From: Candidatus Poribacteria bacterium
Lineage (GTDB): Bacteria > Poribacteria > WGA-4E > GCA-2687025
Assembly: GCA_028818695.1 (NCBI GenBank)
Contig: JAPPNK010000021.1
Coordinates: 62,001 to 126,000 of the forward strand
Length of the DNA stretch: 64,000 nt
Direction: 5' to 3'
The notes beneath the pieces are model-generated. The model searched no databases. It was not told the DNA's origin and saw nothing but the letters and a program-made list of their open reading frames with translations. Numbering within the stretch: position 1 is the first letter of the stretch; the number at the start of each line of letters is the position of its first letter. Shown in pieces: positions 35,131 to 45,332 of the stretch. Both the position numbers and the translations under genes were made by a program.

Positions 35131-36339
35131 TCAAATGGCGGTGAGGAGCGAGAATCGATTCTCTCCCGTGTTCAAATCCACTAGCAGTAACATACCATAC
35201 TTTGCCAGTTTGCGCGCTTCTAAGGCGTTTTCATGCACAATCCGCAGCCCTGAATAGTCGCCCCACAGAAACAGCGCATACGGCATCGGCTTGTGCGCGT
35301 CCAGGGCGAACTGTATTTTGAGCTGGTCTCTGGAACGGCGCGGCGTGAACTCAATCAGCTCCGGCGGGGAGGTTTCGGTTAAAAAGGGGGACGCGGTCGG
35401 CGGGTTCACGTAGTTGTGAAAAACGGCGGGCTGCGCATTCTCTTCGTCAAAGATGAACATCGCCCGGGCGTCCGCATAAAACAGCTCCATCTTTCCGCTT
35501 TTTTCATTTTTTTCAAAAAGCGCCGTCGGCTCCGTTTCTGGAAACCGGCTGCGGTAGAGCGGGACCGCTTCGTTCAGCGCGACATGTTGAAAGCCCATCT
35601 CGGCGGTTCGGTTCCACATATCAACGAGAGCCTGTTGCCGTTCCTCGTCCAGGTCCGCGCATGCCTCCGCCGAGAACGTCATACAGACGGCGTTCCATGC
35701 GTTCACAGATTGAGACTGCGCGACCGATTCTGCCGCTTTTAAAAACGGCTCCGTTTCCAGCTCCGCCGCGCGCGGTTCCGGGGGGACGCGCCTCCAGAAT
35801 GTCAACGGCTTCGTCTCGCGCGGAATTGCCGCAATAGAGCTAGAGGGGGGTCCGCCTGACTGGCTCCGCTCTCGGCTTGGATAAAAGAAGGAGAACGGGC
35901 AGCCTCGATCCATCGCCCGCTTCGACGCCTCGTTCCATCGGTACCCCCATAACCCTGTAAACCGCAGCGTCTCCAGCGCCTCAATCAGCGGCGCGGTTTT
36001 CATGTCGGCGCCGGCGAGGCTCAGATCGGCGTCCGGCAGCGCCTTTTGGACAAGCTCCCGTTCCCGCGCGATTTTTTGCGGCAGCTCCATCCGTTGCCGC
36101 ACGCGCGCTTCGGCGTCGTCGTCCGGATGCGTCCAGCCGCGCGTGTTTAACATGAGTACCAGCCCGTCGCCCGTCCGTTTGCGCAGCCATTCGCCCGCTT
36201 CGCTCCGCGCGGTTGAAACGTCGATCGCCCATGTGATCGGGACGCCGCGTTCGTCGGCGGCTTCGGCGGCGTTTTTCATTCCGCGCAGCGCCGTTTCGGC
36301 AAGGCTCCCTGCCGCGTCCACAACGAGGCTGGCGATCAT
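35131..36339 (-). CDS. Unknown cytosolic protein, perhaps NodB/deacetylase-like barrel
   Basis: 402 residues; the ATG overlaps the stop of the aminotransferase gene by 4 bases. The N-terminal third (ITWAIDVS, VLMLNTRGWTHPDDD) recalls the irregular barrel of polysaccharide-deacetylase relatives, with a His-Pro-Asp patch where metal ligands could sit, but the usual HxxxH pattern is not clear. The C-terminal third looks beta-rich. No confident family. The operon context is sulfatase, aminotransferase, this gene, YCF48-like, sugar isomerase-like. Confidence 0.55.
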   Translation of the reverse strand: MIASLVVDAAGSLAETALRGMKNAAEAADERGVPITWAIDVSTARSEAGEWLRKRTGDGLVLMLNTRGWTHPDDDAEARVRQRMELPQKIARERELVQKALPDADLSLAGADMKTAPLIEALETLRFTGLWGYRWNEASKRAMDRGCPFSFFYPSRERSQSGGPPSSSIAAIPRETKPLTFWRRVPPEPRAAELETEPFLKAAESVAQSQSVNAWNAVCMTFSAEACADLDEERQQALVDMWNRTAEMGFQHVALNEAVPLYRSRFPETEPTALFEKNEKSGKMELFYADARAMFIFDEENAQPAVFHNYVNPPTASPFLTETSPPELIEFTPRRSRDQLKIQFALDAHKPMPYALFLWGDYSGLRIVHENALEARKLAKYGMLLLVDLNTGENRFSLLTAI

Positions 36340-37187
36340 GCCCCGTTCATTTCCCGCGCCGTCAGCCGCGCGAGCGCCTTTTGAACCGCCTCTGTGACGG
36401 GCCGCCGCAGCCCCGCGTTCCCGATGCGCCGTCCGTTCAACCGCGCGAGCGGCATGACCCCGCCCGCCGCGCTGGTCAGGAACGCCTCCTCCGCCCGCTC
36501 CAGCTCCCGCGCCTGGATTATTTCTTCACAGGCGCCGACGCCGCATTCCCGCGCCGCTTCCAGAACCGCCTTGCGCGTGACGCCGGACAGTATCGGCAGA
36601 TCGGCGGGCGGCGTCGCAAGCGCGCTGTTTTTAACAATGAACAGATTGGCGGTTGAAGCCTCCAAGACGCTGCCGCTTCGGTCTATTAAAACCGCTTCAT
36701 CGCAGCCGGCGCGGAGGGCGGCCTGCTTCGCCAAAAGCAGAGGCGCATAGTTGAGCGTCTTATGCCGGGCGCATTCTCCTCTTTCCGCCAAAAAAGAGAC
36801 GGCGGAAAGCCCCGCTTCCAACTTCTCTTCACAGTACAGCAAGGGGCGCATATGAACGATGTTGATCAGCTCCCCGTCGGTGCCGAGGGCGGATGTCCAT
36901 CGGACGGCGGCGTCTTCGTTCAGGCGGTTCGCTTCGGCGGTCGTCTCGGCGGCGCGTTTCATGGCTTCGGGATCGGCGGACGGGGCGGGCATATTCAGGT
37001 ATCGAAGGGCGCGCGCCATTCGCTGCGCATGCTCATGAAGCCGGAAGACGCCTTTTCCGACGCGCCAGCGCGCCGTCTCAAACGCGCCGACGCCGTATAA
37101 AAAACCGGGCGAGAGCGCCGGTACGGCGGCGTCGCAGCCGCGCTGAATCTTCCCGTCCTGCCAGATATACGGATGCGCCTTTAACAT
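36336..37187 (-). CDS. Class-IV (branched-chain / D-amino acid / ADC lyase type) PLP enzyme
   Basis: 283 residues. The fold type IV signatures are present: LSPGFLYGVGAFET near the N-terminus, the PLP lysine Lys143 in RHKTLNY followed by LLAKQ, EASTANLFIV and LPILSGVTR. These enzymes include branched-chain aminotransferases, D-alanine aminotransferase and aminodeoxychorismate lyase, which are hard to separate by sequence alone. It starts 10 bases after the sulfatase stop. Confidence 0.88.
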   Translation of the reverse strand: MLKAHPYIWQDGKIQRGCDAAVPALSPGFLYGVGAFETARWRVGKGVFRLHEHAQRMARALRYLNMPAPSADPEAMKRAAETTAEANRLNEDAAVRWTSALGTDGELINIVHMRPLLYCEEKLEAGLSAVSFLAERGECARHKTLNYAPLLLAKQAALRAGCDEAVLIDRSGSVLEASTANLFIVKNSALATPPADLPILSGVTRKAVLEAARECGVGACEEIIQARELERAEEAFLTSAAGGVMPLARLNGRRIGNAGLRRPVTEAVQKALARLTAREMNGA

Positions 37188-37196
37188 GATCCGAAG

Positions 37197-38492
37197 CTAT
37201 CGGAAACGTCTGCCTGGCGGCATTTCAGGCTCCTTTTGCGGGGGAGGCGGCGTGTGAGACGCATCGGCGAGGCGCGCCATCTCCGCGGCAAGCTGCGGAT
37301 GTTCGCCTGCAAGGTCGGTGGTTTCGTTCGGGTCGTTTTCGAGGTCGTACAACTCAAACGGCTCGTCGAGGCTCATCCGCGCGATCTTCCATTTCCCTTG
37401 CCGGACAGCCTGTTGAAGCCCTCTTTCGGCGTAGGTCTGCTTTTGCCAGTTGGCGACCCGCCTGTATTCCCAGTAAAGAAACCCGCGCTCCGTTTGCCGT
37501 TCGCTCTCGCCTAAGAACGAAGGCGCGATGGAAACGCCGTCCATGTTTGGCGGAAGGGGGGCGCCGGCAATCTCTGCCGCCGTCGGCAGAAAGTCCGGGA
37601 AATAGGTCGGAAAGGCGCATACGGAGTTCGGCTCAATGCGCCCCGGCCAACGCGCCGCGAACGGAACCCGTATCCCGCCTTCGTACAGGTTTCCTTTGGC
37701 GCCTTTCATCTCGCGGTTCGGTTTAAAGAAGTCGTTGAACTCGCGCCCGCCGCCGTTGTCGGAAGCGAACAGCAGGAGCGTGTTTTCGGTCAGGTTCAGC
37801 TCGTCCAGCAGGTCCAGAATCTCCCCGGCATGCCGGTCAACCATGCTGATCATGGCGGCTCTTCTTCTGGGACCTTCTTCCCATGGACGGTCTCGGTATT
37901 GCGCCCAGCCTGGGTCGCTGTCCGGTATCTCAAAGCGGCCATGCGGCGGCGTGTACGGGAGATAGCAGAAGAAGGGGCGGTCTCGGTTTTGGCGGATGAA
38001 CCGCTTCGCCTCGTCCTGGATCAGATACTGGGAATAGGCGCCTTCTTCTAGATCAACTCTTTCGCCGTTGCGCCACAGGTAGCCGGTGAAGTAGGTGTGG
38101 GCGTGGACCTGGTGATAGTAGCCGTAGAACAGGTCGAAGCCATGTTTTTCGGGGACGCCGTCGGTTCCCGCGTCTCCACAGCCCCATTTGCCGAATCCGC
38201 CGGTTGCGTAGCCCGCGTCTTTGAGCATTTGGGCGGCGGTGAAATCCTCCTTCAGGAGCGGGATGCCGCCTAAGTTGCCCCGCACGGAGGTATGCCCTGT
38301 GTGCTGCCCCGTCATGAGCGCGCTTCGGGCGGGCGCGCAGACAGGCGCGCCGGAGTAGGCGTTCTCAAAACGCATGCCGCTTTGAATGAGCCGGTCAAGG
38401 TTGGGCGTTTCGAGCGTCGGATGCCCTAAGCAGGAGAGCTCGTAGGGGCCGAGGTCGTCTAGGAGCAGGTACACGATGTTGGGCTTGTTCAT
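37197..38492 (-). CDS. Formylglycine-dependent sulfatase (type I)
   Basis: The start at 38492 (431 residues, MNKPNIVYLLLDD) fits family N-termini and has an AAAGGCGA site; the frame runs to 38555. Metal-ligand Asp12 and Asp13 are followed by the sulfatase signature CAPAR at 52-56, whose cysteine is converted to formylglycine, and SALMTGQH. The DNGGG segment of the active site is also present. No signal peptide is evident, so it may be cytosolic or its export signal is unusual. It leads a five-gene unit and may desulfate organic sulfates or sulfated glycans. Confidence 0.93.
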   Translation of the reverse strand: MNKPNIVYLLLDDLGPYELSCLGHPTLETPNLDRLIQSGMRFENAYSGAPVCAPARSALMTGQHTGHTSVRGNLGGIPLLKEDFTAAQMLKDAGYATGGFGKWGCGDAGTDGVPEKHGFDLFYGYYHQVHAHTYFTGYLWRNGERVDLEEGAYSQYLIQDEAKRFIRQNRDRPFFCYLPYTPPHGRFEIPDSDPGWAQYRDRPWEEGPRRRAAMISMVDRHAGEILDLLDELNLTENTLLLFASDNGGGREFNDFFKPNREMKGAKGNLYEGGIRVPFAARWPGRIEPNSVCAFPTYFPDFLPTAAEIAGAPLPPNMDGVSIAPSFLGESERQTERGFLYWEYRRVANWQKQTYAERGLQQAVRQGKWKIARMSLDEPFELYDLENDPNETTDLAGEHPQLAAEMARLADASHTPPPPQKEPEMPPGRRFR

Positions 38493-38622
38493 GCGCTTCG
38501 CCTTTGGAGAATTGCCGTTGCGCGCTATTGTAGGGGGAGGCGGCGGTTTGCGCAAGGGCGGTCGTCCCAGCCCGTCATTCAGGCGCAGGCGGGACGGGAA
38601 TCCTTAAAGCGTTCTTTTCCGT

Positions 38623-40233
38623 TTACTCTTCCCGCCCTCCAAGCAATTCGGCGATCTCGTCCGGGATGGAAATGCCCGATTCTTCTTCAAACTGCTTCAC
38701 GCTTCCGTATTCATGCCTGAACTGGGCGGCCATTTCAACCCGCCTGCTCTCGTCTGCTTCCAGGTCCGATTTAGCCTCTTCCCATTTCTGAACCTGTATA
38801 TGCATCAAAGCGCGCATATAGTAAGGCTCCACTTGATCGGGATCGCTCTCGATCGCCTTTGTCCAGTCTGGCTCCGCCTTCTCGAATTTGCCCATGTGGG
38901 TGTATGCGGAAGCGCGAACGAGATAAGCTTCAACAAAGCCTGGCTGTATTTCAAGCGCCCTACTGCAGTCCGGAACTGCCTTTTCAAACTCGCCCATGTT
39001 GAGATATAAAATGGCGCGGTTGACATGGGCTTTGGGATGATCAGCCTGCAGCTCAAGCGCCTTGCCGATGTCCGCAGCCGCTTTTTCGTATTCGTCCATG
39101 GTCTTGTATGCGCCGGCGCGGTTGATATAAGCGTCGACAAAGTCCGGTTGAATCTGGATCGCCTTTTCGCTGTCTTCAAGCGCCTGTTCTGCCTTGCCCA
39201 TGCCGAGATAGGCGCCGGCGCGGTTGCTGTACGCCGCGGCGTAGGGGCTGCCGCGCAAAAAACGGGGCGACACATCAGGCTCCATTTCAATCGCCTTGCT
39301 CAATTCCTCAACCGCCTTCTTGTATTCGCCCTCTAGCAGATATTCTGTCCCGCGCCGAAGATAGTCGCCCGCTTTTTCAACCGCTTCCCTGTCTCTGCCG
39401 AGCATTTCAGCGAGGTCGGCCGGCAACGGAACGCCCATTTCCCGCTCAAAATCCTCGACGCTTCCGAAATTGCGGCGAAAATTGCCGACCGTGTTAAAGC
39501 CCAAGCTTTCGGCTCTCGCCAGGTCTGATCTGGCGTCTTCCCACTGCTGTAGGCGCAGGTGAACGTGAGCGCGGTTGTTCCATGCCATTGCGTTGCTCGG
39601 CGCGATCTCAACCGCCCTGCTATAGTCTGCGGCAGCGCTCTCCAGATCGTCTTTTTGATCATATAGACGGCCTCGGTTGATCAGCGCGTTGACGAATTCA
39701 GGCCTGAACTCCGCCGCCTTGCCAAAATCGGCGATCGCTTCGTCGATAGCGCCTTTCTTTCTGTACATTGAGCCTCGGTTGTAATAGGCGACGACGTCGT
39801 CCGGTCTCAACTCAATGGCCTTCGTGTGGTCTCTTTCCGCTTGATCCATCTTGCCAATATAGAAGTAGGCGACGCCGCGGACAATGTAGGCATCGGGCGA
39901 TTCAGGGTAAAGCTTGATCGTCTTGTTGAAGTCCGCGATCGCTTTCCGATACTTCCCGATGTCGATATACGCGCGGCCGCGGGAGTAAAGCGCCTGGAAA
40001 GGGTCGGAAGCGAACTTGACCGCCTTGGTGAAATCGGCGACCGCCTTCCGATGATCCCCCTTGTCAGAATAAGCGAATGCCCGATTCAGATACGCCGAAT
40101 TATTTTTTCGCTCCAGCTGAATCGCTTTGGTGAAATCCGCAATGGCGCTTTCCAGTTTTCCTTCGCGTTTCAAATTGTTGCCGCGGCGGATATACTCCTC
40201 CGCAGAGTTCAGCGCGCCGCTTGCGTTGTTCAT
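38623..40233 (-). CDS. Large TPR protein with internal duplication
   Basis: 536 residues with no signal peptide or membrane span. About a dozen TPR units of 34 residues (for example KAVADFTKAVKF, AYYNRGSMYRKKGAIDEAIADF) make two arrays. Each array ends with the same cap: GSVEDFEREMGVPLPADLAEMLG near residue 260 and GSVKQFEEESGISIPDEIAELLG at the end. The protein thus arose by doubling of a TPR-plus-cap unit and is likely a protein-interaction scaffold. It stands 131 bases upstream of the sulfatase unit. Confidence 0.8.
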   Translation of the reverse strand: MNNASGALNSAEEYIRRGNNLKREGKLESAIADFTKAIQLERKNNSAYLNRAFAYSDKGDHRKAVADFTKAVKFASDPFQALYSRGRAYIDIGKYRKAIADFNKTIKLYPESPDAYIVRGVAYFYIGKMDQAERDHTKAIELRPDDVVAYYNRGSMYRKKGAIDEAIADFGKAAEFRPEFVNALINRGRLYDQKDDLESAAADYSRAVEIAPSNAMAWNNRAHVHLRLQQWEDARSDLARAESLGFNTVGNFRRNFGSVEDFEREMGVPLPADLAEMLGRDREAVEKAGDYLRRGTEYLLEGEYKKAVEELSKAIEMEPDVSPRFLRGSPYAAAYSNRAGAYLGMGKAEQALEDSEKAIQIQPDFVDAYINRAGAYKTMDEYEKAAADIGKALELQADHPKAHVNRAILYLNMGEFEKAVPDCSRALEIQPGFVEAYLVRASAYTHMGKFEKAEPDWTKAIESDPDQVEPYYMRALMHIQVQKWEEAKSDLEADESRRVEMAAQFRHEYGSVKQFEEESGISIPDEIAELLGGREE

Positions 40234-40365
40234 GGCACCTTCCCTTTCGCAATGTTAAGATCGCGTATTTCGTTGTCGAAGTCAAGCGCACGGATGGAAG
40301 GCGCCGCCTATAAGCGCTTACGCTGCGCGCCGCAATGTGCGACACTAAGGCAAGAGGGGTCAAAC

Positions 40366-41793
40366 ATGAAATCATGGCTTCGGCGGTACGGCGCTTGGTT
40401 GTGCGCGGCGGTTTACGCGGTCGGCGTCGCCGCGGTTGCGATTCGGCATGAGCCATGGGCGGACGAAGCGCAGGCGTGGCTCATCGCGCGCGATTCCAAC
40501 CCTGTCGAAATGGCGGTCGACGTCCTGCGGTATGAGGGGCATCCGATCCTCTGGTATCTTGTGTTGACGCCGTTTGCGAAGACGCTCCCATACGGCGCGA
40601 TGACCGTCGTTGCCGTCCTATTCGGCATCGCGGGCGCGCTGCTCTGGACGCTGCGGTCGCCGGTTCCGTTGGCGGTTCGCTTGGCGGTTCCGTTCACCTA
40701 CTTTCTCTTTTATCAGTATGCGGTCGTCGCGCGCAGCTATGTTCTGCTGCCGCTGCTGATGTTCTGGCTCGCGCATGAGTATCCGCGCCGGCATGAGCGT
40801 CCGCGGCGGTTCGTCTTGATCTGCATCCTCTTGACCTTCACGAGCGTTTTCCCGGCGGTCGGCGCGGGATGCGTCATGCTCGCCTTCTTTGTAGAAGCGC
40901 TGCTCCGCCGCGCCGAGCTCTCGACGCAGGAGAAGCGGTCGTACTGGCTCTGTTTCGGGGCGTATGTTGCCGCCGGCTTCTTCTTGATCTACCAGCTGTG
41001 GCAACCCGAAAACTCCACCTTCTACCGCTGGAATCTCAACTGGAAGGGCGCGTTCAACATGGCGAAATACGCGCTGAACGCCTCCATGACGGAGCGGTGG
41101 CTGTTGACGCTGCCAATCGTCGCTGTCTCGCTTGTCTGGTTTTATTTTCGGCGGACGCTGTTCATCTACATCGCGCCGACGCTCTGCATTCTGACGCTGT
41201 TCGGGATCAAATATTTCAACGGGTGGCATGAGGGCGTCCTTGTTCTCTGGTGGCTTTTTGCGGTCTGGGTCAGTTTTGACAAGTCGATTGAGCCGCGCAA
41301 ATGGGAGCCGAATTGGATGCGCTGGGCGACAGCGGCTGCATGCCTGACATTCTGCGCCGTTCAGATCTTCTGGACGGTTCAGGTCTCCCGCGGCGACTGG
41401 TCAGGCGAGTACTCCCCTGGGAAACGGCTTTCCGCCGCCGTCAAAGAACGCGGCTTGGAAAACGGCAACGTGATCGGCTTGAACTTCTGGTCGACAACCT
41501 TCCAGCCCTACTTCCAAAACAACCTGTTCTCAAACCACAACGGCGGAAACCCGCCCGCCTACTGGAGATGGGAAAAACCTCCGAATAAACACGGATGGGG
41601 CGACTCGGTCGCGCGCGACAAGGACATTGAGAAGCTTCTAGAAGGAAAACCGGACGCCATCGTCGTCTCCCGCCCCGGCAGGGAGTTTGACGGATATGAG
41701 CGGCTCGATTTTGAAGGCAACATGTACTGGAAAAACCGCATTAAGGAAGACAACCGCGCGGCTCTCTACATCCGCAAGGACTGGGAACCGTAA
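40366..41793 (+). CDS. Multi-pass membrane protein, probable GT-C-type glycosyltransferase
   Basis: 475 residues from the ATG at 40366, behind AGAGGGG; the open frame to 39826 is antisense to the TPR gene and unsupported. About nine to ten membrane spans occur in residues 1-360. The first periplasmic loop has the acidic motif WADEAQAW and the second EGHPILWY, the placement of catalytic DE residues in GT-C enzymes of the ArnT/PMT type. The C-terminal 110 residues form a soluble domain. It would use lipid-linked sugars at the outer face of the inner membrane. uvrB follows after 21 bases. Confidence 0.75.
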   Translation: MKSWLRRYGAWLCAAVYAVGVAAVAIRHEPWADEAQAWLIARDSNPVEMAVDVLRYEGHPILWYLVLTPFAKTLPYGAMTVVAVLFGIAGALLWTLRSPVPLAVRLAVPFTYFLFYQYAVVARSYVLLPLLMFWLAHEYPRRHERPRRFVLICILLTFTSVFPAVGAGCVMLAFFVEALLRRAELSTQEKRSYWLCFGAYVAAGFFLIYQLWQPENSTFYRWNLNWKGAFNMAKYALNASMTERWLLTLPIVAVSLVWFYFRRTLFIYIAPTLCILTLFGIKYFNGWHEGVLVLWWLFAVWVSFDKSIEPRKWEPNWMRWATAAACLTFCAVQIFWTVQVSRGDWSGEYSPGKRLSAAVKERGLENGNVIGLNFWSTTFQPYFQNNLFSNHNGGNPPAYWRWEKPPNKHGWGDSVARDKDIEKLLEGKPDAIVVSRPGREFDGYERLDFEGNMYWKNRIKEDNRAALYIRKDWEP

Positions 41794-41814
41794 GACATAT
41801 GGAGAGCGTCGCTC

Positions 41815-43806
41815 ATGGAAAAGTTTAAAGTTGTAGCGGACTATGAACCCGCAGGCGATCAGCCTGAAGCGATTGAAAAGCTGGCGTCCGGACTTGAATC
41901 GGGCATGGAGAAGCAGACGCTCTTGGGCGTCACCGGCAGCGGCAAAACCTTCACGATGGCGAAGGTGGTTGAGGCGGTTCAGCGCCCGACGCTCGTTGTC
42001 TCACACAATAAAACGCTGGCGGCGCAGCTGTTCTCCGAGTTCAAGGAGTACTTCCCAAACAACGCCGTCCGATACTTTGTCAGCTTTTACGACTACTATC
42101 AGCCCGAAGCGTATATCCCGTCGACCGACACCTATATCGAAAAAGACCTGCTGCGGAACGAGCAGATTGAGCGTTATCGGATGATGGCGACGGAGTCGCT
42201 GTTGACGCGGCGGGATGTTCTCATCGTCGCGAGCGTGTCGTGCATCTACGGCTTGGGTTCGCCTGAAGAGTATGAGAAGCAGAAGGTGGAGCTCTCCGTC
42301 GGGCAGGAGATTCATCGGAACAACATCATTCGCCGTCTTATTGATGTGCGGTATAAGCGGAACGACGCCGGCTTTGAAGAGGGATGCGTCCGCGCGCGGG
42401 GGGATGTGCTGGACATCTGGCCGCCGTATAGAGAGTCCGCTTTTCGAGTGGAGCTGTTTGGAGACGAAATCGACAGAATACGCGAGATCAACCCGTTGAC
42501 GGGGGAGGTTGTGGACGAGCTGGATAAGATTGGCGTGTTTCCGGCGTACCATTATATGGCGGCGCCGGAGATGCAGGAGACCGCCCTCGTCGCCATCGAG
42601 CATGAGCTTCAGGAGCGCATCCCTTGGTTCATAGAGCGCGGCAAGCTGCTGGAGGCGCAGCGAATTGAACAGCGGACGCGGTTCGATCTGGAGATGATAC
42701 GCGAAGTCGGAAGCTGTCAAGGCATCGAAAACTATTCGCGCCATTTTGAGGGGCGCGAGCCTGGGCAGCCGCCCTCCTGCCTGATCGATTACTTCCCGGA
42801 CGATTACCTCGTCTTCGTTGACGAGTCGCATGTGACGCTTCCGCAGATACGCGGGATGTACCACGGCGACCGAGCGCGGAAACAGACGCTTGTCGACTAC
42901 GGCTTCCGCCTCCCGTCCGCTTTAGACAACCGCCCCCTGCGCTCCGAGGAGTTTAACAAAAAACTGAACCAGACGGTGTATGTGTCCGCGACGCCGGGCG
43001 ACTATGAGCGGGACAGCAGCGCTCAGGTGGTGGAGCAGGTGATTCGCCCGACAGGGCTTGTCGATCCGCCTGTCCATGTGCATCCGACGGAGGGGCAGGT
43101 TGACCATCTCATCGGAGAGTGTCGAAAACGGGCGGCGGCGGAGCAGCGCGTTCTGGTGACAACGCTGACGAAGCGCATGTCGGAGGATTTAACCGACTAT
43201 TTTGTTGAGCTTGGGCTGAAGGCGCGGTATCTGCATTCGGAGATCGACACCTTGGAGCGGACGGAGATCTTGCGCGACCTGCGCGAAGGCAGATTCGATA
43301 TACTTGTCGGCATCAACCTGCTGCGCGAGGGGCTTGATCTGCCTGAAGTCGCGCTCGTCGCCATTTTGGACGCCGACCAGGAGGGCTTTTTGCGCTCCAG
43401 CACATCGTTAATACAGACCGCCGGACGCGCCGCCCGAAACGCCGAAAGCGAGGTGATCCTGTACGCCGACCGTGTCACGAATTCGATGGAGGCCGCCATC
43501 GAAGAGACAGGCAGGCGGCGAAATCGCCAGCTGGAATTCAACGAAAAGCATGGGATTGTTCCGAAGACGGTCATAAAGGACATCCGCGGCTCGCTGCGTT
43601 TTGAAGAGGACGACCCCGCGCCGGACGAATCGCAAGCGGCCGCCGACATGGTCGCCGAGGCGGCTGAAGAATACGGCGGCGATGTCCGCTCGCTCATCGA
43701 ACGGCTGCAAGAAGAGATGCAGAAAGCGGCCGCCGCGCTGGAGTTTGAAAAGGCGGCCGCTCTGCGCGATCAGATCGACGGGTTGCGCGGCGATTTTGCC
43801 GAATAA
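41815..43806 (+). CDS. uvrB: Excinuclease ABC subunit B
   Basis: 663 residues, full length. Walker A GVTGSGKT lies at residues 38-45, the beta-hairpin region [10 protein letters not shown]-like segment follows, the DESH box is at [12 protein letters not shown], and the C-terminal UVR motif [14 protein letters not shown] that binds UvrC is present. UvrB unwinds and verifies damaged DNA after UvrA loading in nucleotide excision repair. It lies between a membrane glycosyltransferase-like gene and the PorY-like kinase gene, probably on one transcript, though uvrA and uvrC are not in the window. Confidence 0.98.
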   Translation: MEKFKVVADYEPAGDQPEAIEKLASGLESGMEKQTLLGVTGSGKTFTMAKVVEAVQRPTLVVSHNKTLAAQLFSEFKEYFPNNAVRYFVSFYDYYQPEAYIPSTDTYIEKDLLRNEQIERYRMMATESLLTRRDVLIVASVSCIYGLGSPEEYEKQKVELSVGQEIHRNNIIRRLIDVRYKRNDAGFEEGCVRARGDVLDIWPPYRESAFRVELFGDEIDRIREINPLTGEVVDELDKIGVFPAYHYMAAPEMQETALVAIEHELQERIPWFIERGKLLEAQRIEQRTRFDLEMIREVGSCQGIENYSRHFEGREPGQPPSCLIDYFPDDYLVFVDESHVTLPQIRGMYHGDRARKQTLVDYGFRLPSALDNRPLRSEEFNKKLNQTVYVSATPGDYERDSSAQVVEQVIRPTGLVDPPVHVHPTEGQVDHLIGECRKRAAAEQRVLVTTLTKRMSEDLTDYFVELGLKARYLHSEIDTLERTEILRDLREGRFDILVGINLLREGLDLPEVALVAILDADQEGFLRSSTSLIQTAGRAARNAESEVILYADRVTNSMEAAIEETGRRRNRQLEFNEKHGIVPKTVIKDIRGSLRFEEDDPAPDESQAAADMVAEAAEEYGGDVRSLIERLQEEMQKAAAALEFEKAAALRDQIDGLRGDFAE

Positions 43807-43817
43807 AGAGCGGCGGT

Positions 43818-45332
43818 ATGGGCTTGTTTGCAAAGCTTCGGCGATCATCCGCGGCAGGTTTGCTTCGCCTCTACGGGTTTGCGGGGGCGGTCGTTCTGTT
43901 TGCCGGCTTCGTTTTGTACGCCAACTGGATCTTGGGACGGCTGGAAGACCGAAGCCGCGCGTTTGTGGAGCCGTTGGCGCGTCTCTACTCCTATCTGCCT
44001 GTCATTGACGACAAGGAGACGAGCGACCGCGTCGCGCAGGCGATACGCGGCGTCTCGTCGGGCAGCGGGCTGCGTTTTATCATTGTCGATTCGCAGGGAG
44101 AGGCGGCGCTGGCGCGCGGCATTGACGAGGAGCTGCAGCGTCAGCTGGACGCGGGCAAGCCGTTGAACGACCGTCAACAGGAGCGGCTTGAAAACGCGAT
44201 GGAGCAAATGCGCCGGCGCTCTAAAAACCGCGTATCCATTGAATATCCGCCCGACTATCAGCAGCGGCGCATCATCGGGCGGCTTTACTACGGCGATGTG
44301 GATGTCGACCTGCTGTCGGACATACCGCTTGCCGTCGCGGATGTGGACGGAAACCCTGTCGGATGGCGTATCTACGGCGAATGGGAGACGCCGGCGACGA
44401 ACCCTGAGGGGCTGCCAAAGGCGCGGGCGTTTATGCGCGGGGCGAAGCGTTTCAACCGCGTGGACGATCTCCAGATCAATCCGCGCTTGGAGCAGGGCGT
44501 TTTTTATTATGAGCTGCCGCCGCTGCGCGCGCTGGAGTGGATGCCGTATATCCAGACATTTTTGGCGCTTCTGTTTGCGCTGGGAGCCGTTCCGTTGTAT
44601 CGGCGCGTCCGTTTGCAGGAGCAAGCGGCGGTCTGGGCGGGGCTGGCGAAAGAGGGCGCGCATCAGCTCGGCTCGCCGATTTCGTCGCTGATGGGATGGA
44701 TCGATCTCGCGGACGAGGGCGGCGCGGAGGACTCCAATCTGGATATCCATGCGGAGATGCGGCGCGATGTGGAGCGGCTGCGTCAGGTGGCGGCGCGTTT
44801 TTCGGAGATCGGAAATGAGCCTCGGCTTCGGCCGGTGGACGCGATCGAGGCGGCGCGTTCGTCTGCGTCCTATTTCCGCGAACGGCTGCCGCAGCTCGGC
44901 GGCGAGATCGATATTTTAGAGCGGTATGAATCGGTTCCGCAGGTGCGGGCGAATGAGACGCTTTTGCGCTGGGTAATCGATAATTTGGTGCGGAACGCAG
45001 CGGACGCTGTCGTAAATCGACCTGATCAAACGCAAAAAGGAGAGATAGAAGTGTCTGCGGCCTATGAGTTTCGATCTAAATGTGTTATCATCATGGTAAC
45101 GGACAACGGCGACGGCGTCGCTCGTTCCGACCGGCGGCGCATCTTTGAGCCGGGATTCACGACAAAAGCGGGCGGATGGGGCATCGGCCTCGCGCTCGCA
45201 AGGCGCATCGTTGAAGGTCCGTTTGAGGGAAGCATCGCCCTTGTGAAGACGGGATCGAGCGGCTCAACGTTTCGAGTGGAGCTGCCGGCAGTAGAAAACG
45301 CAGGCGGAGATTCAACATCAACAACGCCGTGA
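43818..45332 (+). CDS. porY: PorY-like membrane sensor histidine kinase
   Basis: 504 residues. Two membrane spans (about 18-39 and 247-263) enclose a periplasmic sensor domain of about 205 residues. The H-box reads AKEGAHQLGSPISSLMGW with His282; this AKE-AHQLG-P-SSL-W wording is the hallmark of PorY-type kinases that partner PorX in T9SS regulation, and differs from common HisKA boxes. The N box (DNLVRNAADAV), G1 (DNGDGV) and G2 (GGWGIGLAL) are intact. The stop overlaps the response-regulator start (GTGA), so the pair is translationally coupled. The symbol is given by analogy. Confidence 0.85.
   Translation: MGLFAKLRRSSAAGLLRLYGFAGAVVLFAGFVLYANWILGRLEDRSRAFVEPLARLYSYLPVIDDKETSDRVAQAIRGVSSGSGLRFIIVDSQGEAALARGIDEELQRQLDAGKPLNDRQQERLENAMEQMRRRSKNRVSIEYPPDYQQRRIIGRLYYGDVDVDLLSDIPLAVADVDGNPVGWRIYGEWETPATNPEGLPKARAFMRGAKRFNRVDDLQINPRLEQGVFYYELPPLRALEWMPYIQTFLALLFALGAVPLYRRVRLQEQAAVWAGLAKEGAHQLGSPISSLMGWIDLADEGGAEDSNLDIHAEMRRDVERLRQVAARFSEIGNEPRLRPVDAIEAARSSASYFRERLPQLGGEIDILERYESVPQVRANETLLRWVIDNLVRNAADAVVNRPDQTQKGEIEVSAAYEFRSKCVIIMVTDNGDGVARSDRRRIFEPGFTTKAGGWGIGLALARRIVEGPFEGSIALVKTGSSGSTFRVELPAVENAGGDSTSTTP

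Noticed and set aside
39826-40365. N-terminal extension of the GT-C-like gene
   Set aside because: It is antisense to the TPR gene; the ATG at 40366 has a good ribosome-binding site and starts a membrane span.
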